Assembly: GCA_003508835.1 (NCBI GenBank)
Contig: PUFA01000084.1
Coordinates: 558,001 to 622,000, forward strand
Direction: 5' to 3'
DNA length: 64,000 nucleotides
From: Eonycteris spelaea
Taxonomy: Eukaryota; Chordata; Mammalia; Chiroptera; Pteropodidae
The first letter of the stretch is position 1, and the number at the start of each line of letters is the position of its first letter. Shown here in pieces: positions 1 through 43,930 of the stretch. Made by a program: the position numbers and the translations under genes. Below the pieces are notes generated by a model, which searched no databases, was not told where the DNA came from, and saw only the letters and a list, made by a program, of their open reading frames with translations.

Positions 1-345
1 AGTACTGGTACATGCTACAATGTGATGAACCTTAAAACATTATGCTAAGTGAAAGACACCAGACACAAAAGGCCACATATTGTATGATTCCATTTATATA
101 AAATATTTAGAATAGGTAAATCCATAGAAGAAAATTGGTGGTTGCAAAGGGCTGAGGGGAGGAGAGAATGGGGAGAAACTGCTTATGGGTATTGAACTTT
201 CTTCTGGGGCAATGAAAATATTTCGGAACTGGGTAGAGATGGTGGTTGCACAATATTGTGAATGTGCTAAATGCCACTGAATTGTTCACTCTAAAATGGT
301 TAATTTTATGTCACATGAATTGCACAATGACAACAAAAAAAAGGA
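1..345 (+). mobile_element. Old LINE-1 3' end (L1MC-like remnant)
   Basis: The text follows the usual 3' portion of a mammalian L1M element: a stretch like 'attatgctaagtgaaag', then 'tgtatgattccatttatat', a 'gctgaggggaggag' motif, 'ggttgcacaatattgtgaatg', 'aatgccactgaattgt', and a closing 'aaaatggttaattttatg'. It is cut by the window edge on the left. Subfamily is from memory only. No coding capacity remains. Confidence 0.65.
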
Positions 346-859
346 GGAGATGTTGACTCAGCTGGCATATACCTTTATCTTCTTTTACTTGGACATAGAT
401 GGATCAGCCATTATGTCACCATGAAGCAACAGACATTTGCCAAGAATGGCTGAGCATTAAAGATAAAAAGGAAGCTGGGTCTTTGATGTCATAAAGGAAC
501 CACAGTATCATCAATTTTGAGACAAAACTCCTAGTTGAAGAAATAGCATAGTCATTGCTCTTTACAAATTTCCTCTCTAAAGAATGACCTTAACATGGAC
601 TAAGTGAAGAAATTCACAAGTAAGCCTTGGGTTAGATGTACTTGTTCGAAGTACTTTTGGTTAACAGGTTTCACCAGTTGCTGGGAAAATGCCCTTTGCT
701 ACATTGATCAGTACTCACCATCCATAAGCATTCCAAGTAGGAAGATAATTAACACAAAATAGCATCACTAATTAGGTATAGAGTTAACAACAGAAACTGA
801 AAATAACAGTCTTTTGTATACTGGTCATAGTTTACTCCTGGCCTGCATAAACATAATTA
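346..859. other. Intergenic, nothing recognised
   Basis: A/T-rich sequence downstream of GTF2E1. I see no exon-like reading frame or clear repeat here. Confidence 0.4.
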
Positions 860-1045
860 TTTATTCATTCAACATGTATTGATGACTACTTACTACATTT
901 CAGGCACTGAGACAGGGATATGAGCCAGAATACTATAGCGAGCACGAAAGATGAAGTCTCTGCCCTCATGGAGCTTACATTCTATCAAAGGGGAGATACA
1001 GGTGATAAACACATAAACAATTTCACATACACTATATGTTAATAT
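860..1045 (-). mobile_element. LINE-2 3' end, antisense
   Basis: The order 'ttattcattcaacatgtattgatgac', a degenerate 'ctactta..aggcactg', then 'ctctgccctcatggagctta' and 'cattctatcaaaggggagata' is the reverse complement of the typical L2 3' region. That region ends in a TGAATGAA-type repeat on the element's own strand. Old and diverged. Confidence 0.65.
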
Positions 1046-1522
1046 AGTGCATATAGAGCAGCACATTGAGTTTCCAAGTGCCTCTGACTTAGGCCTGGCT
1101 CTCAGCCCCTCCATCTCTGGCATGGCTTCACAGGGTGCGCAGGTTCCTCAGTTACCCATGAGTCAGCAGCACTTTCAACATCACACTGGGCTCAGTAGTC
1201 AAAAATTTTTCAGTTCTTTATCACAATTGCTGACATTATCCCTACCTTTCATCTACTTCAAAAAAGAAACAAACAAAAACACCACACCACCCCATTACCA
1301 CCCCAAAAGGTGAAAAATTAAACCAGAAGCAAAATTCATTATCGTCCCAAGAACGAAAAGCCAGCAAACAAAACAAAGCACTTTCTAGCTTTCTGGTAGG
1401 GGTTGTGGAGGAGAGAAAGGTGGGCAACATATTCAGGTCAAAAACTTGTATATGAGGAAAACTGCAAATAATCACTAAGTATAATACATGTAACTCTAGC
1501 ACCTGAAGAAAATGCCCTAGAC

Positions 1523-1856
1523 CAGCGCTGTCCAACAGAAACATAATGCAAGCTACAAATGTGAGCCACATATGCAATTTTAAATTTTCTAATAGCCACA
1601 TAAAAATAAATAAAAAGGAACAGGTGAAATTATTTTTAGTAGTATATTTCCTCTAACACATCTACAGCATTATCTTTCCACATTATCTTTTCAACACAAT
1701 CAATATAAATATTATTAAGATATTTTACATTCTTTATTCCCATACTGAGTCTTTAAAATTTTAGTGTGTATTTTATATTTATAGCACATCTCAGTTCAGA
1801 TTAGATACATTTTCAAGAACTCAAATAGCCACATGTGGGGCTAGTGGCTAGTGGCA
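1523..1856 (+). mobile_element. hAT-Charlie-type non-autonomous DNA transposon
   Basis: Starts with the TIR-like 'cagcgctgtccaacag' and closes with 'agccacatgtggggctagtgg', the usual ends of a MER/Charlie MITE. Flanks give a candidate 8-bp target duplication, ccctagac (1515-1522) and gcctagac (1857-1864), matching at 7 of 8 positions. The A/T-rich interior has no coding capacity. The exact subfamily was not resolved. Confidence 0.7.
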
Positions 1857-2109
1857 GCCTAGACAAAGTACTTACTAAATTCCCTTTTCCATGAATATTA
1901 AAGCTAATGGCTCCCCAGAATTGAAGCTTCTTGCACTCTCATTGGCTGTGCACAAGAAGCTATATTCTGGCACCCTCTACTGTTAGTCCTGGAGACACAG
2001 CCCTAGGTACCATGAACCACAAGTGAATATAACTAACTGATTAAGAGAATATACATATATTTGCAATTTGGGCAGGTACAAAATTATTAGCCTTGGTGGA
2101 GAAAAGGCT

Positions 2110-2450
2110 ATGTTCCTCTAGTGCCAATTCAACTGTCCATCCACCCATTCAACATTGTGCCAGAATTAATTCTATATGCTAGTATCCTGCCCTGAGAGAA
2201 CTTACAGTCTTTTGAGGGAGAGATTGATAGATATAAATAATTAAATAAGAAATAAATAAGTTCATTTCAAATAGCAATTTTGCTATTAAGAAAATAAAAT
2301 AGGAAAATATGATCATGAATGAGAGAGATTTACTTTAGAAAGAGCAGAGAAGTTTTCTCCAAGGTGGCATCTAAGCTGAGAATGAAATAACAGGGCCAGG
2401 AGTGGAGAATAATGTTTTATGCAGAAAATACAGTTAGGGCAAAGACCTAA
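2110..2450 (-). mobile_element. LINE-2-like fragment, antisense
   Basis: Contains 'catccacccattcaacat', then 'tcctgccctgagagaactta' and 'cagtcttttgagggagaga', followed by purine-rich text with 'gcagaaaatacagttagggc' and 'aaagacctaagcagg'. This is the order of an old antisense L2 element. Strongly diverged, so the boundaries are soft. Confidence 0.5.
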
Positions 2451-3174
2451 GCAGGAAAAAGCTTGGCATATTTGCAAAACAGAAATGCTACAGTGGAAAA
2501 AAAAAAAATCAGTGATGGGTTCTAAGCGGTTGGGGGGATGGGAGTTGATCATCTAATTTATATTTTTAAAAAACTCCTTGCATGTGTGTGGAAATGGTCA
2601 AAATCCCTGAGGGTGGGAAGGTGCTAAGAGTAGAAGTGAGGAGACTAGTTGAAAGGCTGCCATAGCCAAGATAATAGTTGTGGCTTGGAGTAAACTGGAC
2701 ATGCAGAAAGTAATAAGAAATCAGATTTACAGTATATTTTAAGTTTAGCAGCAAGGGCTGTTAGCTCTACCTTCAAAATTAGATTATATTTTGAGCCTGA
2801 CAGTACTTACTGATGAATTGGATATGGGATGAAAAAAAGAAACTATGGCCAATTATTAGTCTTTTGGCTTGAGCATGTAGGTGAAATGGTGGTGCCATGT
2901 ACTGAGATGGAAAACTAAAACATGAGCAAAACCTGCTCCCCCTCCTTATTCAAATACTGATAAATGGAACCACCATCCAATCAGAAACCTGAGTTTTATC
3001 GAAGGCACTACCCTATCCAAACAATCACCAAATCCATTAATTCTGTCTCCCCAAAGTTTCTCAAATCTGTCTGCTCTTCTCCATCCCCACTGACTTGGAC
3101 AATTTTTTAGACCAAATACTCACCAAGGGCACTTCAGGCTTCAATCATCCACAGGTTTAAACTCCAACCTAAAG
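2451..3174. other. Intergenic, nothing recognised
   Basis: No supported gene. Part may extend the LINE-2-like remnant on its left. Confidence 0.35.
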
Positions 3175-3745
3175 TCAATTCTACAATTTGTTCCTGTGAT
3201 TAAAATTCTCCAACAATATTTTTGATATTTTGGCAATATCTACCAAAGTTTAAAATGGACATGTCCTTTGGATGGCTCTCTTATAATTCTATCCTAGAGA
3301 AATACTCAGAGAATGAAAATATGAGGGTAATTCATGATAGCATTTTAACAGTGAAAACCTGGACACTTACCTAAACACCACTCAATAAGGAAACTGTTAC
3401 ACAAACCATTATACAACTTTATGGTAAAATTCTACCTACTCTATTTCAAAATTTGAAGCAGATCTAAACATACTGAGATATGGAAAAATTTTTCATCTTT
3501 TTAAAAAGATACTTTAAAAGCAAATGGCAATGTTTATGTGATTGCCATTTTTTCAGAAAACCTTTCAGTGTATCTGTGGGCATGTGCGTATTGTTTTAAA
3601 GGCCAAGAAAAGGCCTGGGATGACACACATTAAACTATTGCCAATAGTTATGTTGGGGTAGTACACGGGGATGGGCTGGGTGGGGAGTTTCCATTTTTTA
3701 CTATGTATGTATCTTATTGGATGACTTTTTCAAAAATTAACATTC
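3175..3745 (+). mobile_element. Ancient LINE-1 3' end (L1ME/L1MC-like)
   Basis: Follows the usual end of ORF2 and the 3'UTR of an old L1: 'ttttggcaatatctaccaaa', 'tctatcctagagaaatac', 'gaaaacctggacacttacc', 'cactcaataaggaaactgtt', 'actgagatatggaaaaattt', and a G-rich 'gatgggctgggtggggag'. Many indels and no open frame. Confidence 0.55.
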
Positions 3746-6640
3746 ACATAACAATCACCACCAAAATAATTCTATGAACACCTTGTATGCCTTAATATGA
3801 TTCAAGGCACTTTAGGAACTGGCCTTCTTTCCAGACTAATTTCTCAGACTGACTGACTTTAGGTAGGCAACAATGTTCTTTTATGTGACAGGAAATGTGG
3901 GTCGATTGTTGAAAATGGGTCACGTACTAGGCATGTCAGCTTTGCAACTGGAATAGGAAAGGTAGCCTCCGATACTTAGAAGGATGTGAAGCTCCTTCTC
4001 AAGAGAACCTGAGGTATTGTATTTGTTCATTCCTCTGAGGGCACACCAGAATCAGTTCATTCCTTTAGCTCTTCAAAGGGGTGAAATTTCATGACTCTTT
4101 CTCCTTCTCAACCCATTTGGCTTTGCATGTTCTAAGACACCTGTACTTATTCTGTTCACAGTTTATTATGCTTCTTTTATTAACATAAAAAGCCAACAGA
4201 ATAGACAACAAATTTATAATAGTGCCAGTTTCTTTCGAAAATACTTCTTCATTTTCCCAAGAGATTTTTAGATATTTTAAAAAACAAAGTGGTAGTAGCC
4301 TAGCTTGGCTAGAGATAACACATGTGAAATAGCTTTGGTGGAAACAAAATGCTAAACAAATAGAAGGTGGAATTATATCAATTTCTAAATTCCAAAGATT
4401 TTCATATTTGTTTTTTGACTGTCATTTCTTACTTTTTTAAAACTCAGGAATAAAGAAAAAAAGAAAGTACATATGTTAAGTCTTTCTGTTGTGGTCCTGG
4501 CTGGGAATCTAGCCATAGAGTCAACTGGTAGAAAAGAAAATGAACTGCTCTTCCCAATCTTATTCCCATTCAATGCCCAAATTCTCTCAAAACAGTACCA
4601 GAAAGTGATGAAATACTCAGTTCTCCTTCCTCAGTCATTCAGATGATTAGACATGAAGTACCTTGGCAAGATAGAGGAACCTAATTAGTGATCATTTATT
4701 CTGTGGCTTACTACATTATAAATATTAAACCTGCCACATACACTAACTAGTCCCTCAACTAAAATGTCCTTCACTTGGTTTGAATTGCTGTAGCACATAA
4801 GACTTGGTTTTTTGTTTTTCCTTTTATTGGAGGGGGGGGCGGTTTAATATTTGGCCTCATTTTTAAAAAGTACTACTTCCATAAAATATCAAAGAAGGAA
4901 ATCATCGGTGATCCTAGCATAATCCTCTCGCTATTGACAGCTGAGAAACCAGCTCAGGAAGAGTACATCAGAAAACAGTGTGCCGTGCCAGTGTCTAGTT
5001 AACTGGAGCTGGTAGTCAGGGTAGTTTCGTGACTACCAGGCTATGCCAAATTGGACATTTTCTTTTAATCATTTAAACGTAATATTCCTTAAGGTGTTTT
5101 AGGAAAAAGGGACATCTAAATAAGAAAAAGCCCTCAACCCAAGGGCAGATAGAATGAAAGCAGTTTTCCACCAGATACAAGGTGATGGATCACCGAGGGC
5201 CAGAGCTGTTTATTCAACACCTTACTTACAGCACAGTATGATAAGTAATATTTTTTAGTGCAGTGTGAAGAGAAAAAAGTTCCTTTTAAAGCCACAGTTG
5301 ACCACCCATGCTGACTTTTAGACGTGGGGAAATGATGTCTCCTTGGTCTGGGAAATATCCTGATAGGCACTTTGGATTTGATAGGAGTTTTCAAGGCACT
5401 ATGTGGACTAGGGATAAAATAAAGAAAAAAGTTATTTTCTCTAATACATTTATAATTTTCTGAGGCCTTTGGAAAGAAAGGGTTGATGAAGGGAAGTAAA
5501 AAGGGAGCTGAAATTTTAGTAAGATTTAAAGCCAGGACTGTACTTGAGATAAAATCTGTGAGAATGGTGAAGAGACTTCTTAAGAACAAGGACATATACA
5601 ATCTACTCTTGTATTCCTTGATAATGCAATGCGGAGGCAAAAACTCCTGTCATCGCCTGTCCCCTGCCCAGTAATGTAAAAACTTCAATGAAGCTGTTAC
5701 ACAGACCTGAATTGATGGAACTCTGGAAGTCAGGATAGGTGATACAGAGAAAAGGTGGAGAAGCCAGGGAAGGAAGGACAGAGCAGGAGGATACAAACAG
5801 CCAGCCTCTTCCATACCCCATCCTGCCCCCACCAAAAACAAAATGACACTGAAGAAGTATCCCACGATGTTAGGATAAAAAATGTTCCATTTCAACCTGG
5901 AAAAGTTAGGACACCTAGGAAGCTGACATATGATTTATACTAATACAGCCAACCAACCTCACTCAGAGACAACTTCCAACCATCCCTTATTATATAGGTC
6001 GTGGGTGATAACAACTCCAGCCATCCCGAGGTCAATAGATACTGTGACTACAGGTGTCAACCAATCTTGGGTGTGGGTCTGACCTACTTAGAGCTTCAGA
6101 GGCTGCTAATTTCAGAGGTTCCCATTTCTGGTCATTCTGTCACTAACTGGCTTTTCTCACCAAATACTATGCCACTTAACAGAGGTAAACCTGTCTGATG
6201 AAGTAATATCAAACTCTATTGATATGTTAGATATGTTACATTAGATATGTTACCAAAATACGGGTAAGTATAAAATTTCATATATTAAGTTATATTTTCC
6301 TATTAATTTTGAGTTTAAATTCAGAGACGTTTATCTAATGATAAATCTAGGATTTTTTTTTAAAAAGGCATACCTACCAACACACTACGACTATTTTTTC
6401 CTATCAATACATCCTTTGTAATAGCTACATGGCTTCTTGGGAAAATAATTTCATCCCTAATTAGTCCATATTTAGTATATCTATGCATCTATCCAATTTC
6501 AAATACTGCTGCAATGAATACACTTATTTATACTTTTGTCTTCACTTCTGATGTTTTTCCATAATATAAATTCATACACATGCTCATACACACATACACA
6601 CACAAAGAAGGAAAAAAAGAACTAGGCCTTGAGGTATGTT
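3746..6640. other. Intergenic DNA, mostly unassigned
   Basis: About 2.9 kb with no convincing gene. A 168-codon minus-strand frame at 5134-5640 shows no domain, no repeated conservation signal and no exon context, and is taken as chance. A short G-run lies near 4834. Part of 5460-5800 is purine-rich text reminiscent of old antisense LINE-2, but this is too diverged to claim. Confidence 0.35.
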
Positions 6641-6652
6641 CATACATATAGC

Positions 6653-6664
6653 GGGGGGGGGGGG
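6653..6664. repeat. Homopolymer run of 12 G
   Basis: Twelve consecutive G residues follow 'catatagc', preceded at 6580-6604 by a short CA-rich microsatellite. This kind of run is prone to sequencing-length error. Confidence 0.9.
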
Positions 6665-7025
6665 AATATAGTCTGAAGACTGAGAAGGAACAGACAATGA
6701 GGTAAGGAGAACAAGGGAACACGACATTGTAATGTCTAAGGTACTAAATGAAAACATTTCGAAGAGAGAGATGGATTGATAGCATCAACTACTGAAGAGC
6801 AGCTAAAGAAATTGAGGAATAAAGGGCTGTTAGACTGGACAGTTAGGACTGGAAGAAGCTGTTTCAGTGTAGGAATAGGGCAAAATCCAGATCGCAAGAT
6901 GGAGATAAAGAAATATGTAAATAGTCTATGACCTTTAAGAAGTTGGTAGGTAATGGGAAAGGAAAAAAGAATGCTAGTTTTAGGAAGTACAGCAGGCAAG
7001 TTAGAGTCAAGAAAAAGGTGAGAAC
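6665..7025 (-). mobile_element. Possible LINE-2-like purine-rich remnant
   Basis: Purine-rich text with motifs such as 'aatagggcaaaatccagat' and 'tatgacctttaagaagttgg' resembles the body of old antisense LINE-2 copies seen elsewhere in the window. Assignment is weak. Confidence 0.3.
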
Positions 7026-8614
7026 ATTTATTCATTGAAATAAAGAGCTGATAGTTTTACCCAAAACTAAGTTTTAAAACTTAACATCTGATCACTATTT
7101 TCTTTAAATGAACTTGGTTCTAGAACTATGAAAGTTTAAAAAACAATTTTTAAAAGCTGAACAGCCCATGTGTACCAAGTATATACATAAAAGTCATTCT
7201 TAAAGCAACTTATTGTCAGAAAAAGTTTAGTCCACATACAATTGCATCTATTATTTTAAATAAGACTAATAAGAGAAAAAAGTTTGAAACTTTTTTAATG
7301 GGAAGAGTATTCATTTTAATTATGCTCCAAGGTGTTACAGAGCTGGAAATTAACACATTTCAGTCAGTATAAAATAGAGCTGTCAATATTCAGTTATTTA
7401 TATAACCCAGGTAAATGAAACATCACTTCACACAAGGCTCAGATGTTCTAAAAGCTATTCTAACTTCACGCATGTACTATAAAATGATAAATACTTAAAA
7501 ATTACAATGCAAAGGAAAGCATTACAAAAAATACAATTGTTATAGATTCTGATATGAAAGTTCCTTACTTTTAAAGCTCTGCCTTAGGGACTAATACCAT
7601 GCTACATATCAGAACCAAAAATAAACTACATTCCTTGAGGTTATAATGCTCAACAGTATACTGGATGTACTCTAAAATACCATGTCTGACAACAATCAAA
7701 AGGAGACAAAGAAGGCTTTCAATGATGTTGAGAGAGAAAAGAGAGGAGAAATCAATTGCTATATGCTAATTCCTGCTGGAATGGCCTCATTAAACAATTT
7801 AAAGCACTGTAGAAGAACAGAAAAATAAAGGGACCAGTCTCATCTTTCTATAAAAGACTTCCAAACTAGCACAAGCTCAGGCCATTCTGAAAGGCACTGT
7901 TCTCAATGCTTTCCACTCCAACCCCTTAAGTGGACTCTCTGTTCCAAGTTCATGTTTTTTTCTAATTTCTTCAAAGGGTTTACCAAGCACAATCTCTGTT
8001 TTTATCATCCAACTCACAAACTGAAAAGCAGTAAGCAAAACAATAGAATCTATCAGTCAGGTCAGTTCTAAAGACATACATTTTGTTTTAGATAGCAATC
8101 ATGAGATTTAGATCTATCCATCCCCCTTCTGCATACTCTCCCTCATTCCATTACTTACTGACTCCATCATCAGTGATTTGCTGTTGGCAAGCTGCTTTGG
8201 TTGGCAGCAATATAAGGAATTGTTTAGAATGCTTGGTCAGAACAGATTTTTAAAAATGTGATCAGTGAATTATTGTAACCTATCATAGTGGGCTCCTGAG
8301 GGCAGAGAGAAAGAATTTAGACTTCCCTCACTTATTTCAGAAGGGCAACAATGCCTTGAAAAGAGATTAGATAAGAAAACATGGTAAAATATTAATACTG
8401 TAATAATATCAGGGAAGGGAATGCTTGTAGCCAACCTACCTTGTTGGGAAGTTTCTGGCATAAAAATCAAACTTTGTCTCCCAATATTTTTTTGCAAGAT
8501 TAACAGTCGCTTTACATCAAAGAGGGGCGAAAGCCACTTAAACACTTTGCTTCAAGGGTAGGCAATTTCTTTTTGAAATGAGCATTAGAGAAAGGAGGAA
8601 AAGGCAGGGAAAGC
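7026..8614 (-). other. GTF2E1: GTF2E1 3' untranslated region (candidate extent)
   Basis: Sequence downstream of the GTF2E1 stop codon on the gene's strand. A minus-strand AATAAA (plus-strand 'tttatt') lies near 7028, and ATTAAA-type hexamers lie near 7292 and 7314. Any of these could be the polyadenylation signal. The far boundary is an inference; only transcript data can settle it. Confidence 0.4.
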
Positions 8615-39937
<31,323 letters not shown>

Positions 39938-39952
39938 TCAACTTTAAATGTA

Positions 39953-40126
39953 CTAAATTTGAAAAAAAAGAGATTACCTGAGCATAATAAGAACATAATA
40001 ATCATCTTAAATCTAGAATAATCGACCCATTAGGTAGCTACCTTGGAGTGTCATAAAAGTACTCATCATTTCAAAAGACTTACAATGCCTAAACATTTAA
40101 CAGAGAACAAGGTTTTCCTTCTAGAG
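39953..40126. other. GTF2E1 intron 1 start
   Basis: Intronic sequence holding the exon 2 acceptor; no other feature seen. Confidence 0.6.
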
Positions 40127-40341
40127 CAGGGGTCCCCAATCCCTGGGTACTGTCTTAGGCCTGTTAGAAACTGGGCTGCACAGCAGGAGCTGTTGAGCAA
40201 GCAGGCGAACAAGGGAAACTTCATTTGTATTTGCGGCGGCTTCCCAGCACTAGCATCACTGCCTCGGCTCCACCTAAGATCAGGCATTAGGTTCTCATAG
40301 GTGCACCAGGTCCCTGGTGCCAAAAAGGCTGGGGACTGCTG
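40127..40341 (+). mobile_element. MER1-like hAT-Charlie MITE with intact TSD
   Basis: A 215-bp element with imperfect terminal inverted repeats: caggggtccccaat at the left, and ctggggactgctg at the right, whose reverse complement matches the left end. It is flanked by a perfect 8-bp target duplication ttctagag (40119-40126 and 40342-40349), the hAT hallmark. The interior ('ttagaaactgggctgcac', 'agcaggagctgttgagc', 'cattaggttctcatag') matches the MER1 group as recalled, but is shorter than the usual members. No transposase. Confidence 0.9.
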
Positions 40342-41034
40342 TTCTAGAGCACACAAAAGATTACACCTAAAAAGCTTAGCATATTTCTTAAATGGTGATT
40401 TTCATGATCTACAGTGTGCTTAATTCCAAAAAATAACTTATTTGTTATAGCAATGATAAATTATATCAAGCACAATTTATTTCAGAAAGAGAAACAAAAA
40501 AGCCAAATGAAATCTCACTATTCTTGATGCTATAAATCTTTGGGAATGCTGGAAACCGCCCCCCAAGAAGCCTAGCAGTTGGCCTATCCTTAGAGTGTCT
40601 TTATTTCCTGAATAAAGTTTTCTACCAAGAAGATTCTAGAATGTTTTACATAGTCATGCTCTCACAATAAAATCACAACAAAACAACACATAAGTAGTCA
40701 CCAGTTGGGGTGTTTGGCAAAATTACTGTTATAGATATGAAGGTAACACTTAGATGCAAACAGCTTTACCAATCTTGTAGTTAAATCTGATGACCAATTA
40801 CCTGAACACCATACAGTTCTTAAAAAAAAAAAATACTGTTCAAGTGCACAGATGAAATTTACTGGATTTTGTTAACCAATGTCACTAAAAATAATTAATT
40901 TAATTTTTTAAAAAAGATATAAATATTGGATCCCTTGCAGAACAAAGTAATTGTACCCAATTCCTTAGGTCATGACCCAAAAGCTGTCTTTTAGAAGCCC
41001 AAAATGGGATGCACTAGATTCTCACATGATTGTT
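40342..41034. other. GTF2E1 intron 1, unassigned
   Basis: A/T-rich intron with an A-run near 40820; nothing recognised. Confidence 0.35.
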
Positions 41035-41225
41035 AAAAAGCCTGGACTTTAGAATTCAGAGTTAATTTGTTTTAATAGCTGTGTGATCCTGACATATTTC
41101 TTAAACCACCTCAAGCCACACTTTACTCTTTGAGAAAATGGATAATACTAACCACAATGAAGTTGTTGTGATGAACAAATGAAAATGTTAAGTAATGAGC
41201 TTAGAAAGGCTTGTTAATAAGAACA
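41035..41225 (+). mobile_element. MIR SINE
   Basis: Contains 'tagctgtgtgatcctgac', 'gagaaaatggataatacta', 'gaagttgttgtgatgaac' and 'taatgagcttagaaaggc': a sense MIR, diverged. Confidence 0.65.
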
Positions 41226-42054
41226 GCTTCCATATCGATTTAATATGTCCCAACTTAAAAATGGTCAGGGTATTCACACAGACTATGTCAAATGAAATTC
41301 CCTACACCAGAAGGAAATTTTTAACAGACACCCCACTGAACTATTTCAACAGGGAATCCTATGCTGTTATTAACACTAGCTTTTACTGAACCTTTTATTT
41401 AAAATCAGAGGTTATCAATCTTATCAGATTCAATACCTCTTTTTACAAGAAATATTTTTATATCCCCAGTATTATACTAAAAAGATATTCCTAAATAACC
41501 AATCTATAACACATATTTTTTTGAGGGGGAATATAAGGCTAAGAAAGACTATGTTTGCTTACACCAATTCATTCACTTTTATAATATACATGATTGGTTT
41601 AAAAATTAGCAGAAAATTATGTATGTTACAGGCCCTACCTATAATAAATAGCAATAATAATATATTTCATATTGTTAAATACTCAAGCATGACCATATAC
41701 GATATAACAAAGTAGCACCAAGATCCAAACCTGTGGTCCTAGAGCCTTCCTGCTAGCCCAAGGCTCAAGGGCATCAAGCAAGTACCTGGGTTCAACACAA
41801 AAGTAGTATCATAGCACATTATCAGATGCACTTTGTCCTTTCCAATTTAGTCTATAAATTGTACTTGAAACCAGTTTTGCTTTGCTTGTTTTTTATATGC
41901 TCAACAATTGGCAGAACACAATTCATGGCTTCAGAAACATTCAACAGATGAAAAGATGTCATACAATTATCAAAATAATCTACTTTTCCAGTATTATTTC
42001 CTACTATCATATTCCTCTAACCTCCCACTGCATACACTCTTATTTCTGAAACCA
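41226..42054. other. GTF2E1 intron 1, unassigned
   Basis: No supported feature. Confidence 0.35.
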
Positions 42055-42230
42055 ATGGTTTTCAACACTGGCTGTAAAGTAAAGAATCATCTGGGGAACA
42101 TTTAAAAGTACCCACCTTGGTCCCATTCCCAGAGATTCTGTTTCAGCTGGTCTGGGAGGGTCAGACTGGGCATCATCTTATTTTAAAAGCTCTTTAGGGT
42201 TCTAATAAACAGAAAAAGTCACTGCTCCAC
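42055..42230 (+). mobile_element. MER5A-like hAT remnant
   Basis: Contains 'aagaatcatctggggaaca', 'ttcccagagattctgtttc' and 'agctggtctgggaggg', in MER5A order. Confidence 0.65.
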
Positions 42231-42319
42231 ACAAATCTGGTGCCTGGCTATTAAATATCCTGCTGATGCATGCCCTGTTGGGGAGGACCCCTTGCCACTT
42301 ATTCAGCAAGGGAGTAACA

Positions 42320-42500
42320 TGAGGATTCTGCAGTCTAATGGTTTTGGGTTTCGAATCTCAGTTCCACCATTTCTTAGTCTGAGACCTTGGAAACTTCTAT
42401 CTCAAGTTCCTCATATATAAAAAGTGATTAACGGGGCCTTCCTTGTGGAGTTGATATGTGGATTAATTCATGTATGTGAATTATCTCATTTTGGGTTGGC
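42320..42500 (+). mobile_element. MIR SINE
   Basis: Contains 'gggtttcgaatctcagttcc', 'agtctgagaccttggaaac' and 'aagttcctcatatataaaaa', then 'gtggattaattcatgtatg': sense MIR. Confidence 0.65.
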
Positions 42501-42749
42501 ATCATGAGTTCCATTAAGTACTGGCATTCATAATAAGACCTATTTAGAAAAGTGACTCTTACAATAATGAGTAATGGACTGAGGTAAATGAAGGTGGAGG
42601 CACTGTGGAAGCATTAGGGCTAATCAAATCTGAACTATGAGCAAAAACTTGCAGGAGAACAATTTGAATGAAACCATTACAGAAACAAAATCAAAAGGAC
42701 CCAATAACATACTGGAAACAGAATAACAGGATAGAAAAATTTTAAATAA

Positions 42750-42935
42750 CTATTTTTTAAATAATTTTTTATTGTGGTAAAATACACATAAAATTTGCCA
42801 ATTAGCCATTTCTAAGTATACAGTTCAGTAGTATTATACATCCATGTCGTTGTATAACTATCATCACCATTCATCTCCATAACTCTTTTCATCTTAGAAA
42901 ACCGAAACACTATACCCATCAAACAATATTTTATT
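42750..42935 (-). mobile_element. LINE-1 3' end, antisense
   Basis: Text 'ttattgtggtaaaatacac', 'gtatacagttcagtagta', 'gtcgttgtataactatcatc' and 'aaaccgaaacactataccc' is the well-known antisense L1M 3' end. Confidence 0.7.
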
Positions 42936-43699
42936 AAACAGTAACATATAGCTATTTGTTTTAAGCCAGTGTAACCAGGAAAAGTACTAGGAAAAATAGG
43001 TTATACCTGAAGAGGTACAGATCTGGTAAAAAATGTAGCATTCACTTTTAGTTGCCTATCTTTGAAGAAATACCATTCCTGTGAAGGTGTCCAACAGGAA
43101 GCTGAACAAATGAAACTGAAGCTCAGGAAAGAAGTCATGCTGTGTCACCTTGTTCAAAATCTCTACATTCTAAAATCTTCTTTCCTGTCCACTGCCTTCT
43201 CTCCTCCATCACTTCAACTTCTCCTACTCAATCTCTCCATTACTTAGGTCAGAAGTCTCAAAGTGGCAGCCTCTGCCACCCTATTGACCCCAAAAAATGT
43301 TTTGAAAATTTTCTGTATTTGTCGACATTTAAAAACAGTGGGATTTCACATAAATCTCAACTTTCGGCTCCTCCTGAAAACGGGAAATATCTGAGGAAAA
43401 GGGAGACCATGTTCCCACATGGAAACAGTAAGCTCGAGCTGAAAAGCAGCTGTCACTTTTAAACAGGAAAAGAGCTTAGCCGCTTCTAGAAATTTTTAAG
43501 AGTGGGACCTCCCAGGGTAAGTAAGCCCTGATTTCTTCTTTGCAGCTTCAGAGTCTCAGTCACCTTCCAGTCTCCCCTATCTCCCTGCCCAGCACAGTTG
43601 GTTTTATTTTTGAATCACATGTATTCTAATCATACAAACTCTGAAGAACGACTGTGTACCGGGCAGAGCGGGGAAACAAAATGGAAACGAATACATTCT
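42936..43699. other. GTF2E1 intron 1, unassigned
   Basis: No supported feature; small open frames at 43062-43462 have no recognisable product. Confidence 0.35.
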
Positions 43700-43930
43700 C
43701 CGCATTGTCTACTCTTGTCAGCCTCATCTCAATTCCAGCAGCCAGAGGTCCTCCCCACTTCCAGGCCTTTGCACATGCTGTTCTCTGCCTGAATTCTCTT
43801 CTCCCATTAATCCTTCACATCTCAAATGACATTTCCTCAGAGAGACTTTCCTGGATTCCCTTAGTATGGTATTTTGCCCTTTCACAAATTTCCATAGCTC
43901 TTTCCCAACCTTCATTGTTTCAGTAAATAA
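43700..43930 (+). mobile_element. LINE-2 fragment
   Basis: Sense L2 hallmark words 'ccaggcctttgcacatgctg', 'ttctctgcctgaattctct', 'atgacatttcctcagaga' and 'gactttcctggattccc'. Confidence 0.8.

Noticed and set aside
5134..5640. 168-codon minus-strand open frame in intergenic DNA
   Set aside because: No recognisable domain, low-complexity composition, no splice or promoter context; most likely chance in A/T-rich DNA.
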